From CAZART01 sp964487555 (lineage in GTDB: Bacteria > Bacteroidota > Rhodothermia > Rhodothermales > VXPQ01): a stretch of DNA of 64,000 nt. The notes below the pieces were generated by a model, which ran no database searches, was not told the DNA's origin, and was given only the letters and a program-made list of their open reading frames with translations. How positions within the stretch are numbered: the first letter of the stretch is position 1; the number at the start of each line of letters is the position of its first letter. Positions 37,306 through 46,152 of the stretch are shown here, in pieces. The stretch lies in assembly GCA_964487555.1 (NCBI GenBank), contig CAZART010000006.1:1-64000 (forward strand). The letters are read 5' to 3'. The position numbers and the translations under genes were made by a program.

Positions 37306-37938
37306 TCAGCGCGACGCGGCGTCGGCGAGAGTCGAAAGCACGGCGTGCGTTCCCTGGAATTCCTCAGACGGCTCCATGAGAAATTCTGGAGACGCGGTTC
37401 GAACGAGCTGATTAAACGCTTCGAGGCTTTCAATCAATTTTGACGGGGAAACATGCTCGCGCTTCGTCAATCCATCGAGACTTCTCGCGAGGCTCTGCGC
37501 CATATCCTCGTCGGCACCGTCCTGTGCGAGTGCCAGCGAAAGGGCTTCACGGTAGGAATCCGATTCGGATGATTCTCCCTGCAAAACGCTCCCTAGCATC
37601 GTGCGCGTTGCCTTTGAGAGCGCGCGGAGGTGAGGCGCCACCGTGGACGATGAGGGCCCTTCCTGCTCGAGACTTCGATTTAAATGTGACGCCGTGTTAT
37701 ACACCAGGCGGCGCGTCCCGGAAGTGGAAAAGCGGGCCCTGAATGTCGGCGTCGCATGGTTGACCGGTGAGAGGGTCCCTCCGGCGATACTGCTCGACGA
37801 GGCGATTACGCCCGACGCATTCGACAACTGGGGTGTGAACTGAGCCTGGACAGGCACAGTCAAGATAGCGAAGATGAATGCGATTGCGACGGTTACTAGT
37901 CCGATAGCGTCGCGCCGTGTGCCGGGATTTTTTTGCAT
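37306..37938 (-). CDS. Secreted protein of unknown function
   Basis: A 210-residue protein starting MQKNPGTRRDAIGLVTVAIAF. Next come hydrophobic residues and a cleavage-like site VPVQAQF, so it is probably exported. The mature part is Ser/Ala-rich and mostly helical towards the end (SLALAQDGADEDMAQSLARSL and SPSKLIESLEAFNQLV). No domain is recognised. The frame remains open upstream to 38094, but that region lacks coding character and the ATG at 37938 puts the signal peptide at the N-terminus. A TTTGGCGCAT box lies about 190 bases upstream, shared with the divergent kinase gene. Confidence 0.6.
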   Translation of the reverse strand: MQKNPGTRRDAIGLVTVAIAFIFAILTVPVQAQFTPQLSNASGVIASSSSIAGGTLSPVNHATPTFRARFSTSGTRRLVYNTASHLNRSLEQEGPSSSTVAPHLRALSKATRTMLGSVLQGESSESDSYREALSLALAQDGADEDMAQSLARSLDGLTKREHVSPSKLIESLEAFNQLVRTASPEFLMEPSEEFQGTHAVLSTLADAASR

Positions 37939-38567
37939 AGCGATTTGCTTAGATATTAGTACCTCAAACATCGAAACGGGGCTCGGGTCTGCGACCCGTC
38001 CCGGCGAGAATCCGAAACGACTCACCGCCGCGATTTCCAACCTTTTCACCAACCATCCTCGCCTTATAGCGAGAAAATACGACATCTTGCGCAAGGCCGA
38101 TATCGCTTCCTGCGTACTCTAGCTGCGCTTTTGGCGCATTCTAACAGAATGTTACGGAGAAGGAACCTGTATCCCTGTGAGAGGACTGGAATTTTTACTT
38201 AATTAAGAATACCGTAACTATGGAAAGATGCTCATCCCCGTTTGGAAGACGATGATTGTCGCCATTGGCTTAGACATAGCCTCTTTCTTGACCTAGATTA
38301 TATCAGCTAATTGTTCTACTATTAACACCAGATGCAGCTATACGGCACAATCGAACAGGATACATGAAGCGGGTACTCGGTATCCGACCTCGCCGCACGA
38401 CGTCTTTTTGCCTCAGACGTAGTGCGCGACGGGGGTAGTTCTCATCGGATGCGTCACGACCAAAACCGGTCTCGGACTCGCGTCGGTAAGGCGCAAGCTA
38501 GGACCGGTGGTTGCCTCTGGTTCGTAACCCGCGCTGTATTCAACCATTAGGACTCACCCACCCCCTT
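37939..38567. other. Divergent gap before the exopolysaccharide-locus kinase
   Basis: Some 630 bases, clearly AT-richer than its surroundings between 38140 and 38350, separate the secreted protein and the kinase gene. It holds TTTGGCGCAT at 38130-38139, which is part of a TGCGC/GCGCA hairpin. A small TAACA/TGTTA hairpin lies right after it, and a CTTAATTAAG palindrome at 38198-38207. Promoters for both flanking genes should be here. No gene is supported. Confidence 0.55.
38130..38139 (+). promoter_or_regulatory. TTTGGCGCAT box 1
   Basis: The same ten bases recur at 42075-42084 and 42106-42115 (both inverted) and at 43119-43128. All four lie in the gaps around the kinase and its two response regulators. 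This copy is upstream of both the kinase gene and the divergent secreted-protein gene. The role is inferred from position only. Confidence 0.4.
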
Positions 38568-41048
38568 ATGAGCACGTCCCTGGCCACGTGGGCGGCCGAC
38601 GGAGAGCCGAATCAACATAGCTATATCCAAAAGCAGCGCTCGGAAGTGCTCTTTTGGAACAGCGAATTTGATTCGGCCCTGTTCCGCGCCATGGAAATCG
38701 TAACCCGCTACACAGACTTTGAACGGATACGCGTATATAGGCGGATTCCCGCCTCGGCCGTTGAGCGTTCTCGTCTCGTCGAGTGTTTCGATTCTAATCC
38801 CGACGCAGAAGACCGTAAGAACTTGCGCACGACGAGCGCGAAACCATATGGCATCGCCGTCCATCGGTGGGAGGCCCTCCTAAGGCGAGGCGGGTTGGTC
38901 AGGGCTGACCTTGAGCAATTCCCCGAGCAAGAACGCATGCACTTTCGAGGGCTCGGACTGCGAGCGCTCGTCCTGTTGCCGGTAAAAGCGCTCGACGGAT
39001 TCGCCGCCTTTGAATCACGGCGCTCCGTTCAGGTTACGCCTGAGGTCGAGATTATTCTTCGTCTGGTTCCGTCGGTGCTGAATGCGGTCGCGGTGTTGGG
39101 CCCAGGGGACGGTGGAGTTGCTCCCTCTCGTGGAGAAGACGCTACACGGCGAGGTCATGTGGCGGCGGCCGTCTCCGAAATCCTGAGTGAGACGATCGGC
39201 GACAGTCGCTCGGAATCTGGTCATGACCGGCGGAACCGGGAACACACGCTGGTTGCGGCATCACGCATGCTGGCAGATACGCCGCCGTTAGATTATCAGA
39301 GTGTGCTCAAAGTCGTCGGTTCGGCCGCTGAAGCCAGGCTGGCGTACATTGTAGCAACGACGGAGTCTTCGAAGCCGGACATCGTCTTCTGGACGTCGGA
39401 TTCCAGCGTAAACCATACGGGAGGGCGGGTTCATCGGCAAGTGTCGAGTGACACGGATGAGTTCCACTCTTTATCGAGTGAAGATCTTCGGGCGCCAAGT
39501 ATAGCCTTGCCTCTGCTATCTTCGGACGGAGTCCTTCAGGGATTTATCGGGCTGGACTGCAAGGCGCAGCCCGCGGAGGAACTCGCGGATCGCGTAAGAC
39601 TGCTCTCCGTTTTGGCGGAACTTTTTTCTGCGCATTTTGAGCGCGCGAGGACGAGACGAGCGCTTAGCGAGAGTGAGGAGCGGTGGAAGTCGCTGATAGA
39701 GTCGCATCCCGATCCCCTCGTCATCACGCAAGACGACATGATCGTCTATACGAATATATCAGGACTCCGCGAGCTCGGAGCCGCGAAGACATCCGATATA
39801 ATCGGACGGCCGTTTCACGATTTCCTTTCGGCCACCGATTTCGGCGTGTTTGAGGAGCGGCGTGTCCGGCTCGAACGTGGTACCGTCAGTGATCTTTGGG
39901 AGCATGAGATCATTCGATTAGACGGAGAGCACAGGATCGTGGAGTCGTGCTGTGTGCCCGTGGTCCACAACGGCGCTGATGCGCTTCAGATCATCTTGCG
40001 CGACATTACGGATGTCAGAACGGCTGAGGAAGGACACAAGAAGTTTTTTGAGACGGTCTCCGAAGGTATACTTCGCATAGACGTGCGGCAACCTCAGAGT
40101 GTGAGCACGCTCCCCGAATTGCATACTCAACATATCCTTGAGAGCGGGTACGTTTCTGAATGTAATGAAGCGATGGCCGAGATCTTCGGCGACGACATCG
40201 TCGGCCAGCGACTTCTCGAGATTCGGAGCGGCTTTCTAGAGCTTGTCGTGAGAAAGTTTTTGACCAATTCATTTGAAATCAAAAACGAAGAGATCTTCTC
40301 TCCCGAGAACGAAGGTAGCAAGTACTACGTGGTCAATTCGGTCGGGCATATCATCCACGACCGGCTCAAGTCGATCTGGGTAAGCTGCGTGGATAGGACC
40401 ACACGGGTGGAACTCGAGAAAAACATGATTGCAGCGCTGGAGAACCAGCAGCAACAGATCGGTAGGGATTTGCACGACGGAGTGGGCCAGCTCCTTACGG
40501 GTGTGCGCATTCTAAGCCAGAATCTCGTAGAGCGTTATGAAGAAGCGGGCAGCCAGGACGTAGAGGTGGCCCGGAAGGTAGCACGGTTTGCTGATGAGGC
40601 CTCTGCGCATATTCGAGAGATCTATCGAGGCCTCACGCCTTCCCGACTCTACTATCAGGAGTTACTGGAGAGTCTTCGCGATCTTGCCGCATCGGTCGAC
40701 GCACTTCCGGGCGTACGATGTCGTTTCGTCGACGAAGGACGACTGGAGATTGATGACAACGAGGTTAAATTACACATCTACCGCATCGTCCAGGAGGCCG
40801 TCAACAATGCGCTAAAGCATTCCGGCGCGCGGCAGATAAGCATAATCGTGAAAGAAAGCGATGCGGACGTTGTCGTCCGCGTCACAGACGACGGGGAAGG
40901 CCTCGAAAAAGGCGGCAAAAGCGATACGCAGATCGGTTTCGGAAGCATGCAGTATCGCGCTCATGCTGTAGGCGCGAAGCTAACGATAGGGACCGCGAAG
41001 CCCCGAGGGACCGTCGTCGAGTGTAAGCTGGACAAGAGCAGACGGTAG
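38568..41048 (+). CDS. Cytosolic GAF/PAS sensor histidine kinase, NarX/DegS type
   Basis: An 826-residue kinase without membrane spans. The first 370 residues look like two GAF-type sensory domains (EIVTRYTDFERIRVYRRI to LVLLPVKALDGFAAF, then LAYIVATTESSKPDIVFWTS to PSIALPLLSSDGVLQGFIGL). Two PAS domains follow (ERWKSLIESHPDPLVITQDD and KKFFETVSEGILRIDV). The HisKA_3 phospho-acceptor is in IGRDLHDGVGQLLTGVRIL (about residue 636). The ATPase domain has IYRIVQEAVNNALKHSGA, TDDGEGL and GFGSMQYRAHAVGAKL. Kinases of this class signal to LuxR/NarL regulators, and two such regulators follow directly. I use the ATG at 38568; an upstream TTG at 38511 is unlikely. Confidence 0.9.
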   Translation: MSTSLATWAADGEPNQHSYIQKQRSEVLFWNSEFDSALFRAMEIVTRYTDFERIRVYRRIPASAVERSRLVECFDSNPDAEDRKNLRTTSAKPYGIAVHRWEALLRRGGLVRADLEQFPEQERMHFRGLGLRALVLLPVKALDGFAAFESRRSVQVTPEVEIILRLVPSVLNAVAVLGPGDGGVAPSRGEDATRRGHVAAAVSEILSETIGDSRSESGHDRRNREHTLVAASRMLADTPPLDYQSVLKVVGSAAEARLAYIVATTESSKPDIVFWTSDSSVNHTGGRVHRQVSSDTDEFHSLSSEDLRAPSIALPLLSSDGVLQGFIGLDCKAQPAEELADRVRLLSVLAELFSAHFERARTRRALSESEERWKSLIESHPDPLVITQDDMIVYTNISGLRELGAAKTSDIIGRPFHDFLSATDFGVFEERRVRLERGTVSDLWEHEIIRLDGEHRIVESCCVPVVHNGADALQIILRDITDVRTAEEGHKKFFETVSEGILRIDVRQPQSVSTLPELHTQHILESGYVSECNEAMAEIFGDDIVGQRLLEIRSGFLELVVRKFLTNSFEIKNEEIFSPENEGSKYYVVNSVGHIIHDRLKSIWVSCVDRTTRVELEKNMIAALENQQQQIGRDLHDGVGQLLTGVRILSQNLVERYEEAGSQDVEVARKVARFADEASAHIREIYRGLTPSRLYYQELLESLRDLAASVDALPGVRCRFVDEGRLEIDDNEVKLHIYRIVQEAVNNALKHSGARQISIIVKESDADVVVRVTDDGEGLEKGGKSDTQIGFGSMQYRAHAVGAKLTIGTAKPRGTVVECKLDKSRR

Positions 41049-41087
41049 TTCGAGAAACGACGTTTAAATCAAGTAGTAGTGACACTC

Positions 41088-41798
41088 ATGATGCTCTTTG
41101 CGCAAGGTTCCGGCCAGACCGGGCAGTCAGGACGGTTGCGCGTCCTCATCGTTGACGATCACCCCGCCATACGCGATGCACTGGCGAATACGATCAATAG
41201 CAAGATGGGTATGGAAGTCAGCGCAAGCGTCGAGTCCGCTGAAGAGGCCTTCCAACTTCTGAAGAAGACGAAGATTGACGTCGCTATCGTGGACGTATCC
41301 CTGAAGGATAGCCATGGTCTAGACGTCGTTCAGAATCTTCGGATACAGCATCCCGAGGTGCAGGTCATCGTATACTCGATGTATGACGAAGACGTATATG
41401 CCGAGCGGGCGATCCGCGCGGGCGCTTCAAGCTACGTGATGAAAACGCAGCCCACGCAAGTCGTCATTGAGGCTATTCTTGCCGTCGTTCGGGGAGAAAT
41501 CTATCTTAGCCGCAGACTGGCGTCACGCATTCTGAGCAAAGTAGCCGTCGGACGCTCCTCGGCTCCCGGCTTTCCGATCGACGAGCTAACCGATCGCGAG
41601 ATGTCGGTATTCCAGATGTTAGGTCAGGGCTATTCCATTGAGGAAATTACGGAGCGGTTGAATCTGACCAGAAAAACCGTCGAAACATATCGCCGCCGGG
41701 CCAAGGAAAAACTCGGATTCGACACGGTAGCCGAGTTGCTTCAGCATGCCGTGCAGTGGACGCATGCTCAAGGAGGTGCCTCGGGACAGGGCGAATAG
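41088..41798 (+). CDS. LuxR/NarL-type response regulator 1
   Basis: About 236 residues. The receiver domain has the acidic pair in LRVLIVDDHPAIRDAL, the phospho-acceptor Asp in KIDVAIVDVSLKDSHGLD, and conserved Ser and Lys in VYSMYDED and SYVMKTQP. The C-terminal LuxR helix-turn-helix reads LTDREMSVFQMLGQGYSIEE and LNLTRKTVETYRRRAKEKLG. It follows the kinase by about 40 bases and is probably its direct partner. Possible starts are GTG 41079, ATG 41088 or ATG 41091; I take 41088. It is a close paralogue of the regulator at 42381, same length and motif order. The two probably arose by local duplication. Confidence 0.93.
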   Translation: MMLFAQGSGQTGQSGRLRVLIVDDHPAIRDALANTINSKMGMEVSASVESAEEAFQLLKKTKIDVAIVDVSLKDSHGLDVVQNLRIQHPEVQVIVYSMYDEDVYAERAIRAGASSYVMKTQPTQVVIEAILAVVRGEIYLSRRLASRILSKVAVGRSSAPGFPIDELTDREMSVFQMLGQGYSIEEITERLNLTRKTVETYRRRAKEKLGFDTVAELLQHAVQWTHAQGGASGQGE

Positions 41799-42380
41799 CC
41801 GGGTTTTCAGATCGGTAGATTCCTTCAAAGCGCTCGAAAGGGTCTTCCCAAGCCATCGAAAGCCGGATGCAGGGACGCCCCCGCACCACGGTATTGCACA
41901 TCCTCTGCGCTCTCTGGCTGATCGGAGTCCGCACAGCTCTGCCTGTCTTGCGCACCTGCCGACCCCATTCTGCCCCCGGGAGAGACTGCTCCGCACGCGC
42001 GTTCACTCAGACCATACGCCCTTCCAAGTACTGAAGCGTTAGCAGCGCTCAGGTTCTCCATTCTTCGCGTAGCGATGCGCCAAAAGGTCAGTAGAGGCGC
42101 AATACATGCGCCAAATAACTATAGAACATCCCACCTAACGTGAATTCACTCCAAGACCGCGGCGTATAGCTTGGGGGTCGTCCGGCTAAGATGGCTCGTC
42201 GAACGGGTGTGCATTATTCGAGACCATGACGGTGTGCTACTGCGGCCGTATGAGGATGTGATGTGCGCGGCGAGTCGGCAGTCGGTGTAGTGCTCCGCAA
42301 GATTCTTGAGGCGGAATGCCTTCTTCTTGCCGGCAAGAGCAGTGAATGCATGACGTTCTCTAGGCTCCTGAAATAACTCA
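41799..42380. other. Gap between the two response regulators
   Basis: This 582-base region contains two inverted TTTGGCGCAT boxes and no gene I can support. Short minus-strand frames (41647-42006 and 42146-42442) read as Arg/Ser-rich sequence without family signs. The length is unusual inside an otherwise coherent signalling cluster. It could hold the second regulator's own promoter or the remnant of a duplication. Confidence 0.5.
42075..42115 (-). promoter_or_regulatory. Paired TTTGGCGCAT boxes before regulator 2
   Basis: Two copies of ATGCGCCAAA (the reverse complement of the box) start at 42075 and 42106, 31 bases apart, close to three helical turns. GGCGCA at 42096-42101 lies between them in opposite orientation. 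The array lies about 270 bases upstream of the regulator-2 start and has the look of a multi-site operator. Confidence 0.45.
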
Positions 42381-43112
42381 ATGATGCAAATCTGGTTGAT
42401 GACCGCGGAGTCGAATTCTTCATCGTCGGGCACGGGAAGCACGCCTCAGCCGCGCGAGAACGTTCGAGTCGTCGTGATCGACGATCACCCTGCTATCCGT
42501 GAAGCACTGGCGCACACGATTAACGGAAGGCGTGACCTGACCTTTGTGGGCGAGGCGGAGTCCACATCCGAAGCGGTCGAATTGATCGGGAGTGTGAATC
42601 CGGATGTTGCCGTCGTCGATATCTCTTTGAAGGAGGGTCACGGGCTCGACCTCGTCGAAGAGATCCGCTCCAAGTTCACGGACGTCCAGGTCATCGTCTT
42701 CTCCATGTATGACGAAACGGCCTATGCGGAACGGGCCATTCGGGCGGGTGCCCTGGGCTACGTTATGAAGTCGGCACCCATTCAGGATGTTGTCGAGGCG
42801 ATTAGGGAGGCGGCGGCGGGCCGCATTTATTTAAGCCGCAATATGGCGTCGCGGATGCTCACCAGGATGGTGAAAGGGAGGTTGCGTCCGGGGCTCAAGT
42901 TTGCCGTGGACGAGCTAACGGATCGAGAGCTCGCCGTATTTCACATGTTGGGAGAGGGGCTTAGCGTCGACGAAATCGCCGACCGACTCGGCCTCTCCAG
43001 GAAGACGGTCGAAGCCTACCGTCGGCGCGCGAAGGAGAAGCTCGGACTCGACACTGTTTCCGAATTGCTTCAGCACGCCGTGCACTGGGCGTCGGGACGA
43101 AAGACAAATTAA
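42381..43112 (+). CDS. LuxR/NarL-type response regulator 2
   Basis: A 243-residue regulator (237 if the ATG at 42399 is used). The receiver domain has VRVVVIDDHPAIREAL, the phospho-acceptor in PDVAVVDISLKEGHGLD and GYVMKSAP. The LuxR-type DNA-binding domain has LTDRELAVFHMLGEGLSVDE and LGLSRKTVEAYRRRAKEKLG. It is strongly similar to regulator 1 along its whole length. The two may answer to the same kinase with different targets. It is the last regulatory gene before the first glycosyltransferase of the polysaccharide locus, which starts about 220 bases on and is the likeliest target. Confidence 0.93.
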   Translation: MMQIWLMTAESNSSSSGTGSTPQPRENVRVVVIDDHPAIREALAHTINGRRDLTFVGEAESTSEAVELIGSVNPDVAVVDISLKEGHGLDLVEEIRSKFTDVQVIVFSMYDETAYAERAIRAGALGYVMKSAPIQDVVEAIREAAAGRIYLSRNMASRMLTRMVKGRLRPGLKFAVDELTDRELAVFHMLGEGLSVDEIADRLGLSRKTVEAYRRRAKEKLGLDTVSELLQHAVHWASGRKTN

Positions 43113-43118
43113 TGCGTC

Positions 43119-43128
43119 TTTGGCGCAT
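43119..43128 (+). promoter_or_regulatory. TTTGGCGCAT box 4
   Basis: This copy lies 7 bases after the regulator-2 stop and about 205 bases before the first glycosyltransferase, so it could act on the polysaccharide operon. It continues as GGCGCATCGAGG, a 12-base string that appears again at 53380. Confidence 0.4.
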
Positions 43129-43333
43129 CGAGGTACGGAGATGCGGCTTTTCATCGACGTCAATCGTTCGCTAAAAGCCGGCCTCCCGACATTCTTGAAG
43201 TGACCGTTTTGGAGAGCGAGACGTGGTCGATGCATGCGCTTAAGCTCATCCGCTTCGGCGGTGCTTTAGCAGTATCCTCCTCTTGACGTCGAAAGACCGA
43301 CGTTTTTGTATTTCCGAGGTCATCCAGGACGCG

Positions 43334-44617
43334 ATGCAGAAGTCACATTCCAAATATTTATCCGGCACGAACGGCACTTCGCCTTCGAACGGCAATTCGC
43401 CTTCGACCGGCAATTCGCCTTCGAACGGCAATTCGCCTTCGAACGGGCATGGGTCACCGACTCAGGTGTCGGCGGCCGTCGTTCATGATTGGTTACCCGT
43501 CTTTGCAGGGGCGGAGCGCGTGTTGGAGCAGATCCTCCAAGAGCTTCCGACGGCGGACGTATACACCCTCATCGAAACGTTACGCGATGAAGAAAAGGCC
43601 TTTCTTCGCGGACGGAACGTGCGGACGTCCTTCATTCAGGCTATGCCTTTCGGGCGATCGAAATATCGCTACTACCTTCCGTTTGCACCACTGGCCGTCG
43701 AGCAGTTCGACCTAACGGGTTACGACGTCGTCGTGTCTTCCAACTACGTGGTGGCGAAAGGTGTCTTGACGACGGCCGACCAGCTTCACGTATGCTACGT
43801 CCATAGTCCGATTCGCTATGCGTGGGACCTTCACTTCCAATATCTAAGAGAATCGGGCATTGAGCGCGGAATTCGGAGTATTCTCGTGCGGTGCATTCTG
43901 CATTATATGCGGTTGTTCGATGTGTCCGCCGCAAACAGGGTGGACGTTTTCGTGGCCAATTCTGAGAACGTGGCGAAAAGAATCTGGAAGACGTATCGGC
44001 GACGCGCGGAGGTCATTTATCCGCCGGTCGACACGGATTTCTTTACGCCGTTCGTTGAGAAGGAAGACTACTACGTCACGCTTTCTCGCCTGGTGCCTTA
44101 CAAGCGCGTCGATCTGATCGTCGAGGCCTTTGCTGAAATGCCTGAAAAGGAACTGATCGTGATCGGCGAAGGGCCGGAGTACAATAAGATAAAGGCGAAG
44201 GCGACCTCAAACGTGACGCTTTTGGGTTATCAGCCCGCCGACGCCGTGCGTTTCTACCTTCAGCGAGCACGTGCCTTCGTGTTCGCCGCTGAAGAGGATT
44301 TCGGCATCGTACCGCTCGAGGCGCAAGCCTGCGGTACACCGGTGATCGCGTTTAACAGAGGCGGTGCATTGGAAACCGTATTGCCAGGAGAAACAGGTGT
44401 TTTCTTCGAAGAACAGACGGTCCGAAGCTTAAAGGAGGCGGTTCGGTACTTCGAGTTTGCGCGGATGGACATGGATCCGAATCGCATCCGGGCCTTCGCC
44501 GAAAAGTTTTCGTCGGACCGCTTTCGGCGTGAGTTCAGAGAGCTCGTTCGCCGTGAATATGAGAGCTTTGTGTCTCAAGAATCCTATAGTGTAGTGCGCA
44601 ATGGATCTACTGGTTGA
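43334..44617 (+). CDS. Family-4 glycosyltransferase with repeat linker, first gene of the EPS locus
   Basis: A 427-residue cytosolic enzyme that transfers a sugar from a nucleotide donor. After MQKSHSKYLSGTNG the protein carries a Ser/Pro/Asn/Gly linker of six-residue units (NSPSNG) encoded by an 18-bp repeat. The GT-B fold begins at VSAAVVHDWLPVFAGAERVL. Donor-site features are YVTLSRLVPYKRVDLIVEAF, IVIGEGPEYNKIK and FAAEEDFGIVPLEAQACGTP, the E-x7-E motif of GT4. It resembles WbaZ-type mannosyltransferases, but the sugar cannot be fixed. The ATG at 43334 follows AGGA; the frame also opens at 43283. Its last 17 bases overlap the next gene, so the two are coupled. Confidence 0.88.
   Translation: MQKSHSKYLSGTNGTSPSNGNSPSTGNSPSNGNSPSNGHGSPTQVSAAVVHDWLPVFAGAERVLEQILQELPTADVYTLIETLRDEEKAFLRGRNVRTSFIQAMPFGRSKYRYYLPFAPLAVEQFDLTGYDVVVSSNYVVAKGVLTTADQLHVCYVHSPIRYAWDLHFQYLRESGIERGIRSILVRCILHYMRLFDVSAANRVDVFVANSENVAKRIWKTYRRRAEVIYPPVDTDFFTPFVEKEDYYVTLSRLVPYKRVDLIVEAFAEMPEKELIVIGEGPEYNKIKAKATSNVTLLGYQPADAVRFYLQRARAFVFAAEEDFGIVPLEAQACGTPVIAFNRGGALETVLPGETGVFFEEQTVRSLKEAVRYFEFARMDMDPNRIRAFAEKFSSDRFRREFRELVRREYESFVSQESYSVVRNGSTG
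43373..43444 (+). repeat. 18-bp tandem repeat encoding NSPSNG units
   Basis: Four consecutive units of GGCAATTCGCCTTCGAAC occur with single-base changes (first unit GGCACTTCG..., second ending GACC). The unit is in frame, so copy-number change would only change linker length. The array lies within the first 40 codons of the glycosyltransferase. Confidence 0.9.
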
Positions 44618-46091
44618 GCATCCATCGCCGGCTCAAGCTTCCTCTCAGTCCGAGACTCACGAGGTATCGGAGCTGACTTCGTACTTCGGCGCGCTCAAGG
44701 CTTCGCCAAAGCTCACGCGGTTGCTGTTCTTGGTCGTCGACGTATTTGGAGCCCTATGCGCCGGAAGTGTGGGTGTACTGATTGCGAGAATACTGGGCGC
44801 AGACGTTCATATTGATCACGCCATCAAGGTACTTCCGTATTTCGGCGTGTTCATTCCGATCTTCCTTCTGTCGGGCCTGTATCGTGTAGCGCCTGCTCAC
44901 CCGGCTGAAGAATTGCGGCGCGGCACGATCGCAACCACGATGGTCGCGCTCTCCCTCGTCACGTTCTGGTGGCTGACCGGGGCCGTCACGCATGATACGG
45001 TCGTCGTTGCGCTCGGCGCCTTTCTGACCTTGCCCCTCATTCTTCCGGCATTCCGACTCGTCGCCCGGCTGACATTTTCCAGGGCCGACTGGTGGGGGGC
45101 ACCCGTAGTCATTCTCTCGTCGGGTTCAGGTGGTGATGAGACCCTTGACGCCATCCAGCGTTGGCCGGAGATGGGCTTAAGGCCGGTCACGGTCTTGCAG
45201 GTAAGAACTGAGTTCTCCGGCGATGGAGTGGGAAATCTGGATGATGAGGCGTGGATGGCTACCGTACTGGCCGAAGACTATGGAATTCCATACGCCGTCG
45301 TGGATACCGGCCCGGGACTCGATCATCAAGCTCTTGCTCGTCAGGTTCAGCGTTACAGTCGGCGCTTCAAGCGGGTGTTCGTTGTGCGCCACTTTGCCGG
45401 GGCTCCGGTCATCTGGTCGTCTCAGGAATCGGTCGGCGGACTTCTCGGTTTCGGCATTCAGCACGCGGCGTGGCGGCGGGGCACGCGCTTCGCAAAAAAG
45501 ATCTTCGACCTCGTTGGAGCTTCCTTCGCGCTGCTGATTACGAGTCCTGTCATCGCGATCACGGTGTTGCTCATCAGGCTGGATTCGAAAGGCGGGGCGT
45601 TTTTTCGACAGTCGCGACTGGGCGAGAATGGCCGAATTTTCGACGTCATCAAATTTCGCACGATGCACGTCGATGCTGATCGGCGCCTCGCCGAGATCCT
45701 CGACAATTCTCCGGAGGCAAAAGAAGAGTACTCAGTCTACCACAAATTGCGGAACGATCCTCGAGTGACGCGTGTGGGACGTTTCTTGCGGCGATTGAGT
45801 CTGGACGAGTTGCCGCAGTTGTGGAATGTTTTGAGGGGCGAGATGACGCTCGTAGGACCTCGAGCCTATCTTCCTCGAGAGCTGCCGTCCATGGAGGGCG
45901 TCGAACGGGTTATTCTGCAGCACAGGCCGGGGCTTACCGGACTCTGGCAAGTATCAGGGCGAAATCAGCTCTGTTTCGGGAGTCGTATCAATATCGACGT
46001 CCATTACATTCACAACTGGTCACCGTGGCTGGATCTATACATTCTCGCAAAGACATTTCCTGTAGTTGTTCGAGGCGAAGGCGCATGTTGA
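44601..46091 (+). CDS. wbaP: Undecaprenyl-phosphate galactose phosphotransferase (WbaP-like)
   Basis: A 496-residue membrane enzyme that starts a polysaccharide repeat by loading a sugar-1-phosphate onto undecaprenyl phosphate. The N-terminal half has four spans (LLFLVVDVFGALCAGSVGVL, VLPYFGVFIPIFLLSGLY, TMVALSLVTFWWLTGAV, GAFLTLPLILPAFRLVARL). A central flap domain follows, then a fifth hydrophobic segment, DLVGASFALLITSPVIAITV. The catalytic core has FFRQSRLGENGRIFDVIKF, DELPQLWNVLRGEMTLVGPR and the tail GLTGLWQVSGRN. The long N-terminal half and the ending KTFPVVVRGEGA match WbaP rather than the short PglC type. The ATG lies inside the previous gene's last codons. Confidence 0.92.
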   Translation: MDLLVEHPSPAQASSQSETHEVSELTSYFGALKASPKLTRLLFLVVDVFGALCAGSVGVLIARILGADVHIDHAIKVLPYFGVFIPIFLLSGLYRVAPAHPAEELRRGTIATTMVALSLVTFWWLTGAVTHDTVVVALGAFLTLPLILPAFRLVARLTFSRADWWGAPVVILSSGSGGDETLDAIQRWPEMGLRPVTVLQVRTEFSGDGVGNLDDEAWMATVLAEDYGIPYAVVDTGPGLDHQALARQVQRYSRRFKRVFVVRHFAGAPVIWSSQESVGGLLGFGIQHAAWRRGTRFAKKIFDLVGASFALLITSPVIAITVLLIRLDSKGGAFFRQSRLGENGRIFDVIKFRTMHVDADRRLAEILDNSPEAKEEYSVYHKLRNDPRVTRVGRFLRRLSLDELPQLWNVLRGEMTLVGPRAYLPRELPSMEGVERVILQHRPGLTGLWQVSGRNQLCFGSRINIDVHYIHNWSPWLDLYILAKTFPVVVRGEGAC

Positions 46092-46152
46092 ACGGCTTTG
46101 CTGTCGATAGAAGGGCGGATGCATCAAAAGGGGTTGTCAGGAAAGAGGGGTT

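Noticed and set aside
42146..42442. 98-codon minus-strand frame between the regulators
   Set aside because: It overlaps the start of regulator 2, has no recognisable domain and becomes Ser/Thr/Arg-rich. A transposase remnant was considered but no motif supports it.
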